Source of the DNA: an uncultured Alteromonadales bacterium
Lineage (GTDB): Bacteria; Pseudomonadota; Gammaproteobacteria; Pseudomonadales; Cellvibrionaceae
Assembly (NCBI GenBank): GCA_937864365.1
Contig: CALMJT010000228.1
Coordinates: forward strand, 1 to 46,169
Reading direction: 5' to 3'
DNA length: 46,169 nt
This document shows positions 37,820-46,164 of the stretch, one piece after another (positions within the stretch are counted from its first letter, which is position 1; every line of letters begins with the position of its first letter). Position numbers and translations under genes: made by a program. Under the pieces are notes generated by a model. That model ran no database searches. It was not told where the DNA came from and saw only the letters and a list, made by a program, of their open reading frames with translations.

Positions 37820-38958
37820 AGAGATAAACCTTTTAGTGTATCAGCACTTACGTCTTGTTTTACGGCACCAATAACATAAGAGCTAATTTCAGTTTCTTGT
37901 GGAGCAACTTGAACGTTGCCACCACCAATCCACTTTTCAGTCCATGGTAATGGATTTGATTGTGGAACTTGATATGGAGAAGCATAGCCAAGAGTACGCA
38001 TACGCTTAGTGCCAATCCATTCAATATAGTCAGATAATAGTTTTTCGTTTAGCCCAAGCATTGATCCATCTTTAAACAGGTACTTTGCCCATTTCTTTTC
38101 CTGATCAATAGCAGTGGTAAACATACCAATCACTTGTTGTTCGCAGTCTTCTTTGATCTTGGCGAACGTTTCGTCATCTTTGGGGAGGAGTTTGAGGATG
38201 GACTGGGTAATGGCGAGGTGGATGTTTTCGTCTCTGGCAATGAGTTTGATGATTTTAGCATTGCCTTCCATTTTTTTAAGTTCTGCAAAAGCCCAGCTAC
38301 AAGCGAACGAAACATAGAATCTTACTCCTTCAAGTACATTAATAGAATTAAGTGTCAACCACAGTTTTTTCTTTAGTTCATATTCATCTAAAGAAACATA
38401 TTGATCTTCTTGCGTTACTTTATTAGTAATACGATATTTACCATATCCAAGTAAATCATACCACTTAGAATATTCAATAAACTCATCGTAGTACTTAGAA
38501 ATATCTTCAGCGCAATCAATGATTTCTTTTATATCCAACATCTCATCAAACACAACGGATGGATTAGGATAAATGTTTCGAATAATATGTGTATATGAAC
38601 GTGAATGAATAGTCTCCATAAACGTCCATGTTTGAACCAATGGCTCAAGTTCAGGCAAAGAAACAACTGGAATTAGTGTTTCAGTTGGAGCTCTACCCTG
38701 AACAGAATCAAGCAATATTTGCCGTTTCAGATTAGAAGTAAAAATGTGTTTTTCAAAATCGGACAAAGAAGAAAAATCTGCTTTGTCCTTAGTCACATCT
38801 ACTTCTTCAGGCCGCCAAAAGAATCCCAATTGTTTTTCAGTTAGCTTATCTAGCTGTGGGTATTTCACCACATCATAACGAGCAACATCAACGCCAGAAT
38901 CAAAAAACATCTTTGATTCTAGATGAGACTTATTTTTCTTTTCAAAAACCGACGACAT
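37816..38958 (-). CDS. nrdB: class Ia ribonucleotide reductase small subunit NrdB
   Basis: The 380-residue protein carries the R2 iron ligands in WTFMETIHSRSYTHIIRNIY and ARDENIHLAITQ, plus FYVSFACSWAFAELKKM. The radical Tyr should lie in the segment after the first Glu/His ligands (HSRSYTH region). The C-terminal end QDVSADTLKGLSL is the flexible tail that docks on NrdA. The protein makes the tyrosyl radical for dNTP synthesis from host nucleotides. It starts nine bases after NrdA. Confidence 0.95.
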   Translation of the reverse strand: MSSVFEKKNKSHLESKMFFDSGVDVARYDVVKYPQLDKLTEKQLGFFWRPEEVDVTKDKADFSSLSDFEKHIFTSNLKRQILLDSVQGRAPTETLIPVVSLPELEPLVQTWTFMETIHSRSYTHIIRNIYPNPSVVFDEMLDIKEIIDCAEDISKYYDEFIEYSKWYDLLGYGKYRITNKVTQEDQYVSLDEYELKKKLWLTLNSINVLEGVRFYVSFACSWAFAELKKMEGNAKIIKLIARDENIHLAITQSILKLLPKDDETFAKIKEDCEQQVIGMFTTAIDQEKKWAKYLFKDGSMLGLNEKLLSDYIEWIGTKRMRTLGYASPYQVPQSNPLPWTEKWIGGGNVQVAPQETEISSYVIGAVKQDVSADTLKGLSL

Positions 38959-38967
38959 TATAACTCC

Positions 38968-41274
38968 TTAAATTTTACAGGATTCGCAATCCTCGTCATC
39001 ACCAAATTCATCAACTTCTTCATTTTGTTCAGTAGTGATGTTCTCTTCTTTGAGTTCACCAGCACCGTCATGGGTATTATTATAATACAGTTGTTTACCA
39101 CCGTACTTATAGAAGGTAACCATATCTTTAATCAATTGAGACATAGGAACCTTTGAATCTTCAAAGTGTTCTGGATTATACGATGTGTTAACAGAAATAC
39201 CTTGGTCGATCCACTTTTGCAATACAGCGCAGATTTTCAAATAACCTTCAGGAGATTTTTGATCCCACAAAAGATCGTATTTGTTCTTCAGATGATGGTA
39301 ACCAGGAACAACCTGAGCCATCACACCATCCTTAGATTGCTTATAGGATACCAATGCACGAGGAGGTTCAATACCATTCGTTGAATTAGAAATCTGAGCT
39401 GAAGTTTCAGCTGGCATAAGAGCCATAAGCGTGGAGTTACGAATACCATATTCATATAGCTGAGTTTTCAATGCTCGCCAATCCATACGTTCTTGTAATG
39501 GAACCAATTCATCAACTTCCTTCTTATATGTATCAATAGGAAGAATCCCTTGGCTATATTTGGTTTCTTCATGCTTTCCGCATGGACCTTTTTCCTTAGC
39601 TAGATCTGCAGATGCTTTAATCAAATAATAAGACCATGCCTCAGCATATTCGTCAATAGTTGCAAGAGCGCCTTCATCATATTTCAGGCCACGTTTAGCC
39701 AAGAAGTAAGCAAGGTTAATAATGCCGACCCCCAGAGGCCGACGTGCCATTGTAGACGACTTAGCGGCTTTGACCGGATAAGCTTGATAGTCCAGAAGAG
39801 CATCCAAAGCCCGTACAGTAAGTGCGCAATAGCGTTCAAATTCAGAAGGATCATTGATCATTCCCCAGTTAATAGCAGAAAGAGTACATAGCGAAATTTC
39901 ACCTTCTTCATCGTCAGCAGAACTTAGAGGTTTAGTTGGTAGATCAATTTCACAACATAGATTGGATTGGTGAATGGGTGCTTTATCTGGAAGGAACGCT
40001 CCATGAGTATTAGCATGATCAACGTTCATTAGATAGATACGACCGGTATCTTTACGTTCCTGCAAGAAACGACTAAAGACATCAATAGCTGGAAGAGTCT
40101 TTTTCCGAATAGATTCATCAGCTTCATACTTCTCATAGAGAGTACGGAATTTATCCTGATCAGCAAAGAAAGCATCGTATAGACCAGGAACATCATGCGG
40201 AGAGAACAGAGTAATATTACCACCAGTCAACAGACGTTCATACATCAGTTTATTAAACTGGAATGCATAGTCCATATGACGTACGCGTGTTTCTTCAGTA
40301 CCTTTATTATTCTTTAGAACAATCAGATCTTCGAATTCAAGGTGCCAGATTGGGAGGTACACTGTTGCAGCACCGCCTCGTACTCCTCCTTGGGAACATG
40401 ATTTGACAGCTGATTGAAAGTACTTAAGGAACGGTATAACCCCCGTATGAACCACACTTCCATCACCAATTCGAGATCCGATAGCGCGAATTGAACCTGC
40501 GCCAATACCAATTCCAGCTTTCTTAGAAATGTAGCGTACAATGGACGTAGAGGTCGAATTGATAGAATCGAGAGAATCTCCAGTCTCAATAAGAACACAC
40601 GATGAGAACTGACGTGTAGGAGTACGCACACCTGCCATAATAGGCGTCGGAAGAGAGATATAGAATTGCGAGACCGCATCATAGAAATCCTTTACCCATT
40701 TCAGTCGAGATTCGACTGGATACTCAGAAAACAGAGTCGCTGAGATCATCATGTAAAGCATCTGAGGCGTTTCGTAAATTGTCTTTGTGGAACGATCCTG
40801 GACTAGATATTTTCCACGGAATTGCTCCATACCGACATATGTAAACAAATCATCACGATCATGCTTAATGAAACTATTCAGTTTTTCAATTTCATCTGCG
40901 CTATATTTGTTCAAAATATCTGCGTCATAAACACCACGCTCAATATTCTTTTCAATCAAATGAGACAATAACCAAGGCTCATACTGACCATACACTTCTT
41001 TACGCAGCTTATAGTTAACCAGCCGAGCTGCAACATATTGATAATTCGGGGTATGATCTGAAATAAGTTCAGCCGCCGATTTAATCAGCAATTCATGAAT
41101 GTCATAAGCTTTAATGCCGTTATACAACTGAAGGTTTGCCTTCAATTCAATTTCAGAGATTGATACTCCAGAAATTCCTACGCTAGCCCACTCCAAAACA
41201 CGATGTACTTTATCTAGATCAAAAGGTTCAGTTCGCCCGTCACGCTTTGTGACATTAATAATTTTGTTATTCAT
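38968..41274 (-). CDS. nrdA: class Ia ribonucleotide reductase large subunit NrdA
   Basis: An N-terminal ATP cone (INVTKRDGRTEPFDLDKVHR) is followed by the catalytic barrel with Cys in QFSSCVLIETGDS, NLCCEIDLP and LCTLSAINWG, the substrate loop MPAETSAQISNSTNGIEPPR, and a C-terminal CESC redox pair that passes electrons from glutaredoxin. The start is set at 41274 (ATG) rather than a TTG two codons upstream. With 768 residues it is close to E. coli NrdA (761). It has its own strong promoter. Confidence 0.95.
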   Translation of the reverse strand: MNNKIINVTKRDGRTEPFDLDKVHRVLEWASVGISGVSISEIELKANLQLYNGIKAYDIHELLIKSAAELISDHTPNYQYVAARLVNYKLRKEVYGQYEPWLLSHLIEKNIERGVYDADILNKYSADEIEKLNSFIKHDRDDLFTYVGMEQFRGKYLVQDRSTKTIYETPQMLYMMISATLFSEYPVESRLKWVKDFYDAVSQFYISLPTPIMAGVRTPTRQFSSCVLIETGDSLDSINSTSTSIVRYISKKAGIGIGAGSIRAIGSRIGDGSVVHTGVIPFLKYFQSAVKSCSQGGVRGGAATVYLPIWHLEFEDLIVLKNNKGTEETRVRHMDYAFQFNKLMYERLLTGGNITLFSPHDVPGLYDAFFADQDKFRTLYEKYEADESIRKKTLPAIDVFSRFLQERKDTGRIYLMNVDHANTHGAFLPDKAPIHQSNLCCEIDLPTKPLSSADDEEGEISLCTLSAINWGMINDPSEFERYCALTVRALDALLDYQAYPVKAAKSSTMARRPLGVGIINLAYFLAKRGLKYDEGALATIDEYAEAWSYYLIKASADLAKEKGPCGKHEETKYSQGILPIDTYKKEVDELVPLQERMDWRALKTQLYEYGIRNSTLMALMPAETSAQISNSTNGIEPPRALVSYKQSKDGVMAQVVPGYHHLKNKYDLLWDQKSPEGYLKICAVLQKWIDQGISVNTSYNPEHFEDSKVPMSQLIKDMVTFYKYGGKQLYYNNTHDGAGELKEENITTEQNEEVDEFGDDEDCESCKI

Positions 41275-41305
41275 TAACAAGTGACTCCAATAGAAAGTAT
41301 AATGT

Positions 41306-41334
41306 ATTATACCATAAAAACGACAAAAAGTAAA
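41306..41334 (-). promoter_or_regulatory. sigma70-type promoter for nrdAB-grx
   Basis: TTTACT, 17-nt spacer, TATAAT on the minus strand, ending about 30 bp before the nrdA start. It fits the same consensus as the other early promoters, with one change in the -35. Confidence 0.78.
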
Positions 41335-41337
41335 CGG

Positions 41338-41544
41338 TTAGGCTACGGCTGCAACCACACCAATTGCTGTTCTAATGATCGTATTTAGTTGTTCTTTATA
41401 TTCTAATTCGATCGCGTCTTCAGCAATTACTTTACTTATTTCAATACCTTCTAATAGGTCTTTATACTCTGCTGCAGAAATTTCACCACGGTTATACATC
41501 AACGTATAACTTTCATACATTTGTTGAATGTCATCCAAATTCAT
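41338..41544 (-). CDS. small conserved protein (68 aa)
   Basis: MNLDDIQQMYESYTLMYNRG is followed by EISAAEYKDLLEGIEISKVI and a C-terminal hydrophobic IRTAIGVVAAVA. I recall this helical protein from marine T4-like phages, function unknown. The C-terminus could be a short membrane tail. It overlaps the lipoprotein gene by 4 nt, so it belongs to the spanin operon. Confidence 0.72.
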   Translation of the reverse strand: MNLDDIQQMYESYTLMYNRGEISAAEYKDLLEGIEISKVIAEDAIELEYKEQLNTIIRTAIGVVAAVA

Positions 41545-41957
41545 CTTGGTTTGCTCCCTAATACTTTTTGTACATTTTCAGCATTCTTGGCAACTAGAGT
41601 CAGTTTAGCTTTACAGTAAGCTTCCGACGGATCTTTACCATTATAATACAATTCCCGCGTTTTGTACACTAGTTCTTTGAGGTTCTTTGCTAATTTTTTA
41701 GCATCCTCATTATTAGGGATATGTTGTGTATAGTTATGCAGGGTGTTAGCTTCAAAGTACATTACATCGATGATAGCTCTAACCTCTGTAGGGCTAGAAC
41801 ACTTTTCTAAAGCATATTCTGCTTCAGTTCTAACTTTTGTTACTAATGTGTATTCACCTGAATCGTATCCTGCCATAAAGTATGCGTCCCATAGAGCGCA
41901 TCCTGTTAAAGAACTACTTAGTAGTAGGGCTAGAAGAAGATTCTTTAGGTGGTTCAT
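41541..41957 (-). CDS. putative lipoprotein (138 aa)
   Basis: The N-terminus (MNHLKNLLLALLLSSSLTGC) has a lipobox LTGC, so Cys20 should be lipidated. The rest is helical and contains VRTEAEYALEKCSSPTEVRA and YYNGKDPSEAYCKAKLTLVA with three further Cys. It overlaps the o-spanin-like gene by 44 nt. It may work with the spanins or be a second outer-membrane lysis or exclusion protein. Confidence 0.72.
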   Translation of the reverse strand: MNHLKNLLLALLLSSSLTGCALWDAYFMAGYDSGEYTLVTKVRTEAEYALEKCSSPTEVRAIIDVMYFEANTLHNYTQHIPNNEDAKKLAKNLKELVYKTRELYYNGKDPSEAYCKAKLTLVAKNAENVQKVLGSKPR

Positions 41958-42315
41958 AGTATTCCTTGTATTTGATGATTATCAAACGCTGTTTATCTAT
42001 AAAAGAGCGAATTTCAGCCATGTTGATAGAAAGCTGTTCATAGCCATCATCGCTTAGTCCAAATAGTACTAAGTCTTTATTTTCTTCTTTCATCTTAGCC
42101 CATACTTGTTCAGCATTTTCAGGCGTGATGACGACCCACTTAATTTGTTGTGGTTTCAAAGGAGATTGTTGTTTGATATTGAGAGGCGTACGCTCTACGG
42201 CTTTAGTTTGTATGACTACGGGTTCTACCTTAGAGCCGCCAAACAAGCTAAAGCTTGCGCAGCCATTAAGGAGTAGTAGGGGTGTAATTAGGATTAGCGA
42301 TCGAAGGACATTCAC
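41914..42315 (-). CDS. lipoprotein, o-spanin candidate (133 aa)
   Basis: The signal (MNVLRSLILITPLLLLNGC) ends in a lipobox LNGC at Cys19. The mature part is Pro-rich near its start (TPLNIKQQSPLKPQQIKWVV), then globular with a helical end and a Ser/Pro-rich tail. It overlaps the i-spanin-like gene upstream by 50 nt in another frame, an arrangement typical of Rz/Rz1 pairs. It is longer than most o-spanins, so the function is inferred from layout. Confidence 0.65.
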   Translation of the reverse strand: MNVLRSLILITPLLLLNGCASFSLFGGSKVEPVVIQTKAVERTPLNIKQQSPLKPQQIKWVVITPENAEQVWAKMKEENKDLVLFGLSDDGYEQLSINMAEIRSFIDKQRLIIIKYKEYYEPPKESSSSPTTK

Positions 42316-42763
42316 GATTTATCTCACTTGTGGTTTTAGCATTAAGTTCTTTCTCTGTTAATGGAGCGCCGGATGCGATTTCCAAACATCGTAAAGCATT
42401 CACGGTTCCTCGATTAACCAGTCTTTCAATAAGACCAGGTTTTGCTGAAGCTATAGCCCCAAAATCACGAGCCTCGCCTTTAGCATTCACATTGAACTTA
42501 TCCGATAAGTTCTTAATTTCTTCTTGGTGCTTTTTATCTTGATCAAGAAGAGCTTGATTCATAGATTGAATCGCTTGAATATCTTGTTTCATGGATTCTA
42601 AAAGCTCGTTTTGAGCAGCAATAGAATCCTTTAGCTTTTCTTCATTGAGTTGTGCAACGGCTAAATTAGCCTTTAACTCTGTGACGTAGTATAGTCCACC
42701 AGCAATCACTAGGACTATTACTAGAATTGAAATGATTTTAATCACGTTTCCAATACCGAACAT
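42266..42763 (-). CDS. i-spanin candidate, TM plus coiled coil (165 aa)
   Basis: One N-terminal membrane helix (IIKISILVIVLVIAGGLYYV-like segment, about residues 7-27) is followed by a periplasmic coiled coil (about 30-90) and a C-terminal domain with ALRCLEIASGAPLTEKELNA and INRECPSIANP, a pattern found in Rz-type proteins of T4-like phages. With the overlapping lipoprotein it should bridge the periplasm and fuse membranes at lysis. It lies 12 kb from the endolysin. Confidence 0.78.
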   Translation of the reverse strand: MFGIGNVIKIISILVIVLVIAGGLYYVTELKANLAVAQLNEEKLKDSIAAQNELLESMKQDIQAIQSMNQALLDQDKKHQEEIKNLSDKFNVNAKGEARDFGAIASAKPGLIERLVNRGTVNALRCLEIASGAPLTEKELNAKTTSEINRECPSIANPNYTPTTP

Positions 42764-42769
42764 AATAAA

Positions 42770-43030
42770 TTACCTTTGTTTTGCTGACTCTACCTTTGAA
42801 GTTCCATTTGCTCTACGAAAGATTTTAGAGATATCCCATTTAGAACGTTTATCTTGCTTCTTAATTCCACCAGTTGGATTCATGTCAACACCGCTTCCAG
42901 TAGCATTTGCTGGAGCATCTTCTTTTACTGGCACGCAATTAGGAACCTTTTTACCGTTCTTATCTTTCATGCCAACCATCTTATAATCTTTCCAACATGG
43001 ATCTTCTGTAAATTGTTTAAACGATTTCAT
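42770..43030 (-). CDS. small protein with CWKDY...VPNCVP motif (86 aa)
   Basis: The N-terminal KQFTEDPCWKDYKMVGMKDK followed by NGKKVPNCVPVKE is a Cys-containing motif that recurs at the ends of several T4-like phage structural and core proteins, in my recollection. The remainder is Lys/Ser/Gly-rich. Its function is unknown; a virion or prohead association is a guess from the motif. It overlaps the next gene by 4 nt. Confidence 0.68.
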   Translation of the reverse strand: MKSFKQFTEDPCWKDYKMVGMKDKNGKKVPNCVPVKEDAPANATGSGVDMNPTGGIKKQDKRSKWDISKIFRRANGTSKVESAKQR

Positions 43031-43626
43031 CGAGCAATATCCTTAGGAGTTACATAGATATCCATCTTGGTAGTGGCATGTTTTACTTTATAAATTGGAG
43101 TACCAAATAAATTATCTACTGATTCGCACATACCATCAACAATAATCTTAGAACCTTTTTTAGCTACAAGTTCTCCAGTTGATGGCATTGCAATATTTTC
43201 TTTTAGAATATATGATCCTGGTGCTAAGCATCCATCTTCAAGAACATTCCAAAAGCTTTCTGTTATAGTATTATCTATCTGAATATTCTTTTCTTCGAAG
43301 ACTTTTTCTAGTGCTTTGAGTAACTGTCCTTCAGATAGATTTAATTCTTCTTTTACGAGATATAAAGCCGCTGCGAAATTGGCAAGTTTAGCTCTTCCAA
43401 ATGGAAGTATTTCTATAGTACGCTTAATATTATAGACTAATCTATGGAATAATGTATAGGCATTCTTTTCTGCTTGAGAATTTAATGAATTGACCTTTTT
43501 AAGAGGGTTTCCTCTATCATCAATGATCCCAAGTTTATACGCGTCAGTATCTTTCCAGTCTTGAACTAGAGTACGAATAAATCTATATGTGTAATAGGTA
43601 TCTGCTGCGGCAGAAATGATTCCCAT
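43027..43626 (-). CDS. conserved phage protein (199 aa)
   Basis: The protein begins MGIISAAADTYYTYRFIRTL and contains FHRLVYNIKRTIEILPFGRA and LANFAAALYLVKEELNLSEG, then a second domain with DGCLAPGSYILKENIAMPST and VDGMCESVDNLFGTPIYKVK. I recall homologues in many T4-like and other large myoviruses without assigned function. Its position among small conserved genes near the structural region suggests a virion or assembly role. It overlaps the next gene by one base. Confidence 0.72.
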   Translation of the reverse strand: MGIISAAADTYYTYRFIRTLVQDWKDTDAYKLGIIDDRGNPLKKVNSLNSQAEKNAYTLFHRLVYNIKRTIEILPFGRAKLANFAAALYLVKEELNLSEGQLLKALEKVFEEKNIQIDNTITESFWNVLEDGCLAPGSYILKENIAMPSTGELVAKKGSKIIVDGMCESVDNLFGTPIYKVKHATTKMDIYVTPKDIAR

Positions 43627-43991
43627 TATATTTTCCTTAATACTTCTACGATCTTAGGATCAAGTGGAACATCAATATATTCGTCTTCAGGTAGATAGTT
43701 TAGAAATACCAAAAACGTTTTCAATTGTGGCCACTGCTTTTGATCTATTTTATAAAAGACCATTTTGTTCGCGGCTTGAATACCAAACACATTGTAGATA
43801 ATAATCAAATGATTTAGTATCAACCGCTCTTGTAAGTCACCTTGATCATAACGGCTCAAAAGTCTTTTCAGATATTTGAACCGTTGTAGATCTTCATAGA
43901 ACTCTTCAATATCGGTGCATTGATTATTATTATAGTGCCTCGATGCAAATAAAACAAAATTGTCGTTGTTTAGCTCATCAAACAGTTGCAT
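43626..43991 (-). CDS. DUF7207-type conserved phage protein (121 aa)
   Basis: MQLFDELNNDNFVLFASRHY is followed by DIEEFYEDLQRFKYLKRLLS and ERLILNHLIIIYNVFGIQAA, then WPQLKTFLVFLNYLPEDEY. This all-helical protein is strongly conserved among T4-like phages in my recollection. The function is not established. It is coupled to the 199-aa gene by a one-base overlap. Confidence 0.75.
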   Translation of the reverse strand: MQLFDELNNDNFVLFASRHYNNNQCTDIEEFYEDLQRFKYLKRLLSRYDQGDLQERLILNHLIIIYNVFGIQAANKMVFYKIDQKQWPQLKTFLVFLNYLPEDEYIDVPLDPKIVEVLRKI

Positions 43992-44031
43992 GAATAAAAC
44001 CTCAAAGAATAATTATACAGATGTATGTATA

Positions 44032-44259
44032 TTATTCTTCAGTAGGTTGTTCTGCTACAGGTGCTTCTTCTTGAACTAGAACTTCTTCAACTACTTCTTC
44101 AACTTTCTTTGAAGATTTTTTAGCAGCTGCTTTCTTTACGCCATTCCATTCATCACAGAATTCTTTAGAAAGTTTTACACCTTTTAGTTTTTCGCCCTTT
44201 ACGCTATAGAAACCAGTTTCTTTAGCAACAGCATTTTTCAAAAATCCAGCTTTTTTCAT
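44032..44259 (-). CDS. Lys/Glu-rich small protein (75 aa)
   Basis: The N-terminal 45 residues (MKKAGFLKNAVAKETGFYSV, then KGEKLKGVKLSKEFCDEWNG) are basic; the rest is a Lys/Val/Glu/Ala low-complexity tail (KKVEEVVEEVLVQEEAPVAE). The layout resembles internal or core head proteins of T4-like phages but there is no direct match. It overlaps the previous gene by 4 nt. Confidence 0.65.
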   Translation of the reverse strand: MKKAGFLKNAVAKETGFYSVKGEKLKGVKLSKEFCDEWNGVKKAAAKKSSKKVEEVVEEVLVQEEAPVAEQPTEE

Positions 44260-44612
44260 TTACGTAGGTCCTTTAGAGTTTTCATTTTACGTTCGCTTCC
44301 ATCAATATTATCACCTGGACGACCAGATGCAACCTTGACTTTTTCAGCTCCATCTTGCTTGCCATGAACGGCTACAGGATGTGGTTCAATATCAACTTTA
44401 TGTTGATCTTTGAATTCTTTTTCACCCTTTGCTTTTGGATCAAGCTTTTCAGATTCTTCAGTTACAGATGTAGATTTCTCTGTACCTTTTTCATCTTTCT
44501 TTTCTTTTTTCTTAGTAACTGAACCATTATCTGGATCAATTTGAACGGCTTCTTTTTTAGAGCCGCAGCTTGATTTTTCAAGCATTTTCTTATAAGCTTC
44601 TGCTACTGACAT
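44256..44612 (-). CDS. charged, low-complexity protein (118 aa)
   Basis: The protein is dominated by Lys, Glu, Asp, Ser and Gly (for example KKKEKKDEKGTEKSTSVTEE) with almost no hydrophobic core, so it is probably unstructured. Two Cys-free ends and a basic tail (RKMKTLKDLRK) are visible. Such proteins often serve as packaged or scaffold components. The function is unknown. GGAGACA precedes the ATG. Confidence 0.65.
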   Translation of the reverse strand: MSVAEAYKKMLEKSSCGSKKEAVQIDPDNGSVTKKKEKKDEKGTEKSTSVTEESEKLDPKAKGEKEFKDQHKVDIEPHPVAVHGKQDGAEKVKVASGRPGDNIDGSERKMKTLKDLRK

Positions 44613-44624
44613 AAATGTCTCCTA

Positions 44625-44930
44625 TTATTTTACAAAAATCATACCGACGGCTCCGGTAATCCCTGCGACGATAACAATCCAAAATAGTCTATTAATGACA
44701 CGAACTGTTACGGATGTTTCGTCTACTTTCTTTTCGATATTCTCTACACGCTCTTCATTTTTGATCATGCGATCCATTAAGAATTTTTTATCATTTTCAA
44801 GAGCAATTAGTTTCTCTTCAGCACGGGCTAAAGAAATAACTGTCTCAGATAGTTTGTCAATCTTTGATTCAATTCTATCTAGGCGTGATGCATCTGCTAC
44901 TAGATGCGCTTGTAATAATTGATCTTCCAT
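44625..44930 (-). CDS. DUF7201-type coiled-coil protein with C-terminal membrane anchor (101 aa)
   Basis: The start at 44930 (MEDQLLQAHLVADASRLDRI) is preferred because a longer frame would lie within the upstream gene. A coiled coil at about residues 15-75 (ESKIDKLSETVISLARAEEK) leads to a C-terminal membrane helix (LFWIVIVAGITGAVGMIFV). Similar proteins are widespread in T4-like phages. It may tether something to the membrane; the function is unknown. Confidence 0.72.
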   Translation of the reverse strand: MEDQLLQAHLVADASRLDRIESKIDKLSETVISLARAEEKLIALENDKKFLMDRMIKNEERVENIEKKVDETSVTVRVINRLFWIVIVAGITGAVGMIFVK

Positions 44931-44952
44931 TTCATCTTTCCCATTAATGAAA

Positions 44953-45309
44953 TTAATTATCGACTGATGCACCTGCACGCCATTGATAGCATGACCAATA
45001 ACGAGCTTTCCACTTTGGTCCTGGATTGTCACACCCATGACGAGCTCTAAATGAAGCCCTACGATCTGGGTCATCGCGTTTGATTTCCATATTAGGATCG
45101 CCAAAGCGAACAACCACTACATTGCCCTGATCGTTTTTTACATAAACTTTGAATTTCTTACTAGGTACTTCTGAAGTACGAATAGGATCATTTAACTTAA
45201 CTTTCTTCCCTTGATATTCAGATTCTTCGACAATTAGATCTGAATATAGATCACATGATTCGCAGATCTCATCAATAGCTTTTTGTGAATGCGAATTAAA
45301 TGATTTCAT
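44953..45309 (-). CDS. conserved phage protein with RRASFRARHGCDNPGPKWKA motif (118 aa)
   Basis: The C-terminal half (KKFKVYVKNDQGNVVVVRFG, DPNMEIKRDDPDRRASFRAR, then HGCDNPGPKWKARYWSCYQW) is a very conserved domain of T4-like phages, sometimes found fused to prohead or scaffold proteins, in my recollection. It has a basic surface and Cys pair. The molecular role is unknown. It overlaps the next upstream gene by 4 nt. Confidence 0.75.
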   Translation of the reverse strand: MKSFNSHSQKAIDEICESCDLYSDLIVEESEYQGKKVKLNDPIRTSEVPSKKFKVYVKNDQGNVVVVRFGDPNMEIKRDDPDRRASFRARHGCDNPGPKWKARYWSCYQWRAGASVDN

Positions 45310-45752
45310 TCTGCACCGCCTTCATCGTCTTTACCTTGAGCTTTCATACGAAAATGTTTTCTTACCTCTCCATCTAGTACGCGCTCAACGTTTTTAATCA
45401 TATCAGCTTTCTTAAGCAGTTTACGAAGTTTCATTTTTAATTCAGTGGGCCCGGATGCAGAGATATACATGGTTGGTAGACCTTCAATCTCAACTTTATA
45501 ATTTGCTTCTTCAGCGATATAAGACTTAAAAGACTGAAAGCTTTCTTTTTTAGTAAAACCAAAAGCAGAATCTACTTTTTTATGTCCATGTTTATTTCTT
45601 AAATAAGTTGAAATAGCATGATCTTTTGTTTTATACTCAGAAGTATCAACTACTCGGTTTTGCCCTCTAATTAGTCTACGAAGAGAATGAATATCATGAC
45701 TCTTTTTTAGAGAGTCATATTCTTTTCTAATTGCATGATCGGTATCACTCAT
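45306..45752 (-). CDS. basic hypothetical protein (148 aa)
   Basis: The start at 45752 (MSDTDHAIRKEYDSLKKSHD) is chosen since a longer frame would overlap the upstream gene by over 50 nt. The middle part has RNKHGHKKVDSAFGFTKKES and the C-terminal part has LPTMYISASGPTELKMKLRK, a small beta-alpha unit. It overlaps both neighbours slightly, in a compact operon. No family is recognised. Confidence 0.68.
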   Translation of the reverse strand: MSDTDHAIRKEYDSLKKSHDIHSLRRLIRGQNRVVDTSEYKTKDHAISTYLRNKHGHKKVDSAFGFTKKESFQSFKSYIAEEANYKVEIEGLPTMYISASGPTELKMKLRKLLKKADMIKNVERVLDGEVRKHFRMKAQGKDDEGGAE

Positions 45753-46164
45753 TGTCTTCCTCGCCTTCTTTGTCTTCATCTTCTGCCGAAAGATATTCAT
45801 ACAATTCGTACATATCCGTGAATATCTTATTTAATTTTTCTTTAGTCCATTCATCAATCTCGGACTCATCTTCTTCATCTTCAATCATGTCCAACAGATC
45901 TTCAGCGGCATATTTGATATAAGCCAATTGATCTGAACAAGTAGAACCTTCACCTTCATATGCATCTTCTTCAGAGATATACATTTCGATCAATTGATCT
46001 TCAGTGATTTCAGTTTCTTCTTTGACCATACCTACGTGCTCAGTATCATGTACCTTATAGCCACGTTTTACATAATGGTCTTTAGCTTTCTTTTGAGCAG
46101 TTTCTTTGCTATCGGCAGATACACGAACATGTTTTTGAATCTTCTCTTTACGCTGAGAAGCCAT
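45745..46164 (-). CDS. acidic hypothetical protein (139 aa)
   Basis: The first 45 residues are basic (MASQRKEKIQKHVRVSADSK) and resemble a small RNA- or DNA-binding unit (QKKAKDHYVKRGYKVHDTEH). The rest is strongly acidic with CSDQLAYIKYAAEDLLDMIE and an Asp/Glu tail. Charge separation of this type is common in scaffold-like or transcription-binding proteins. The start lies six bases from the window edge, so an upstream start cannot be excluded. Confidence 0.65.
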   Translation of the reverse strand: MASQRKEKIQKHVRVSADSKETAQKKAKDHYVKRGYKVHDTEHVGMVKEETEITEDQLIEMYISEEDAYEGEGSTCSDQLAYIKYAAEDLLDMIEDEEDESEIDEWTKEKLNKIFTDMYELYEYLSAEDEDKEGEEDNE

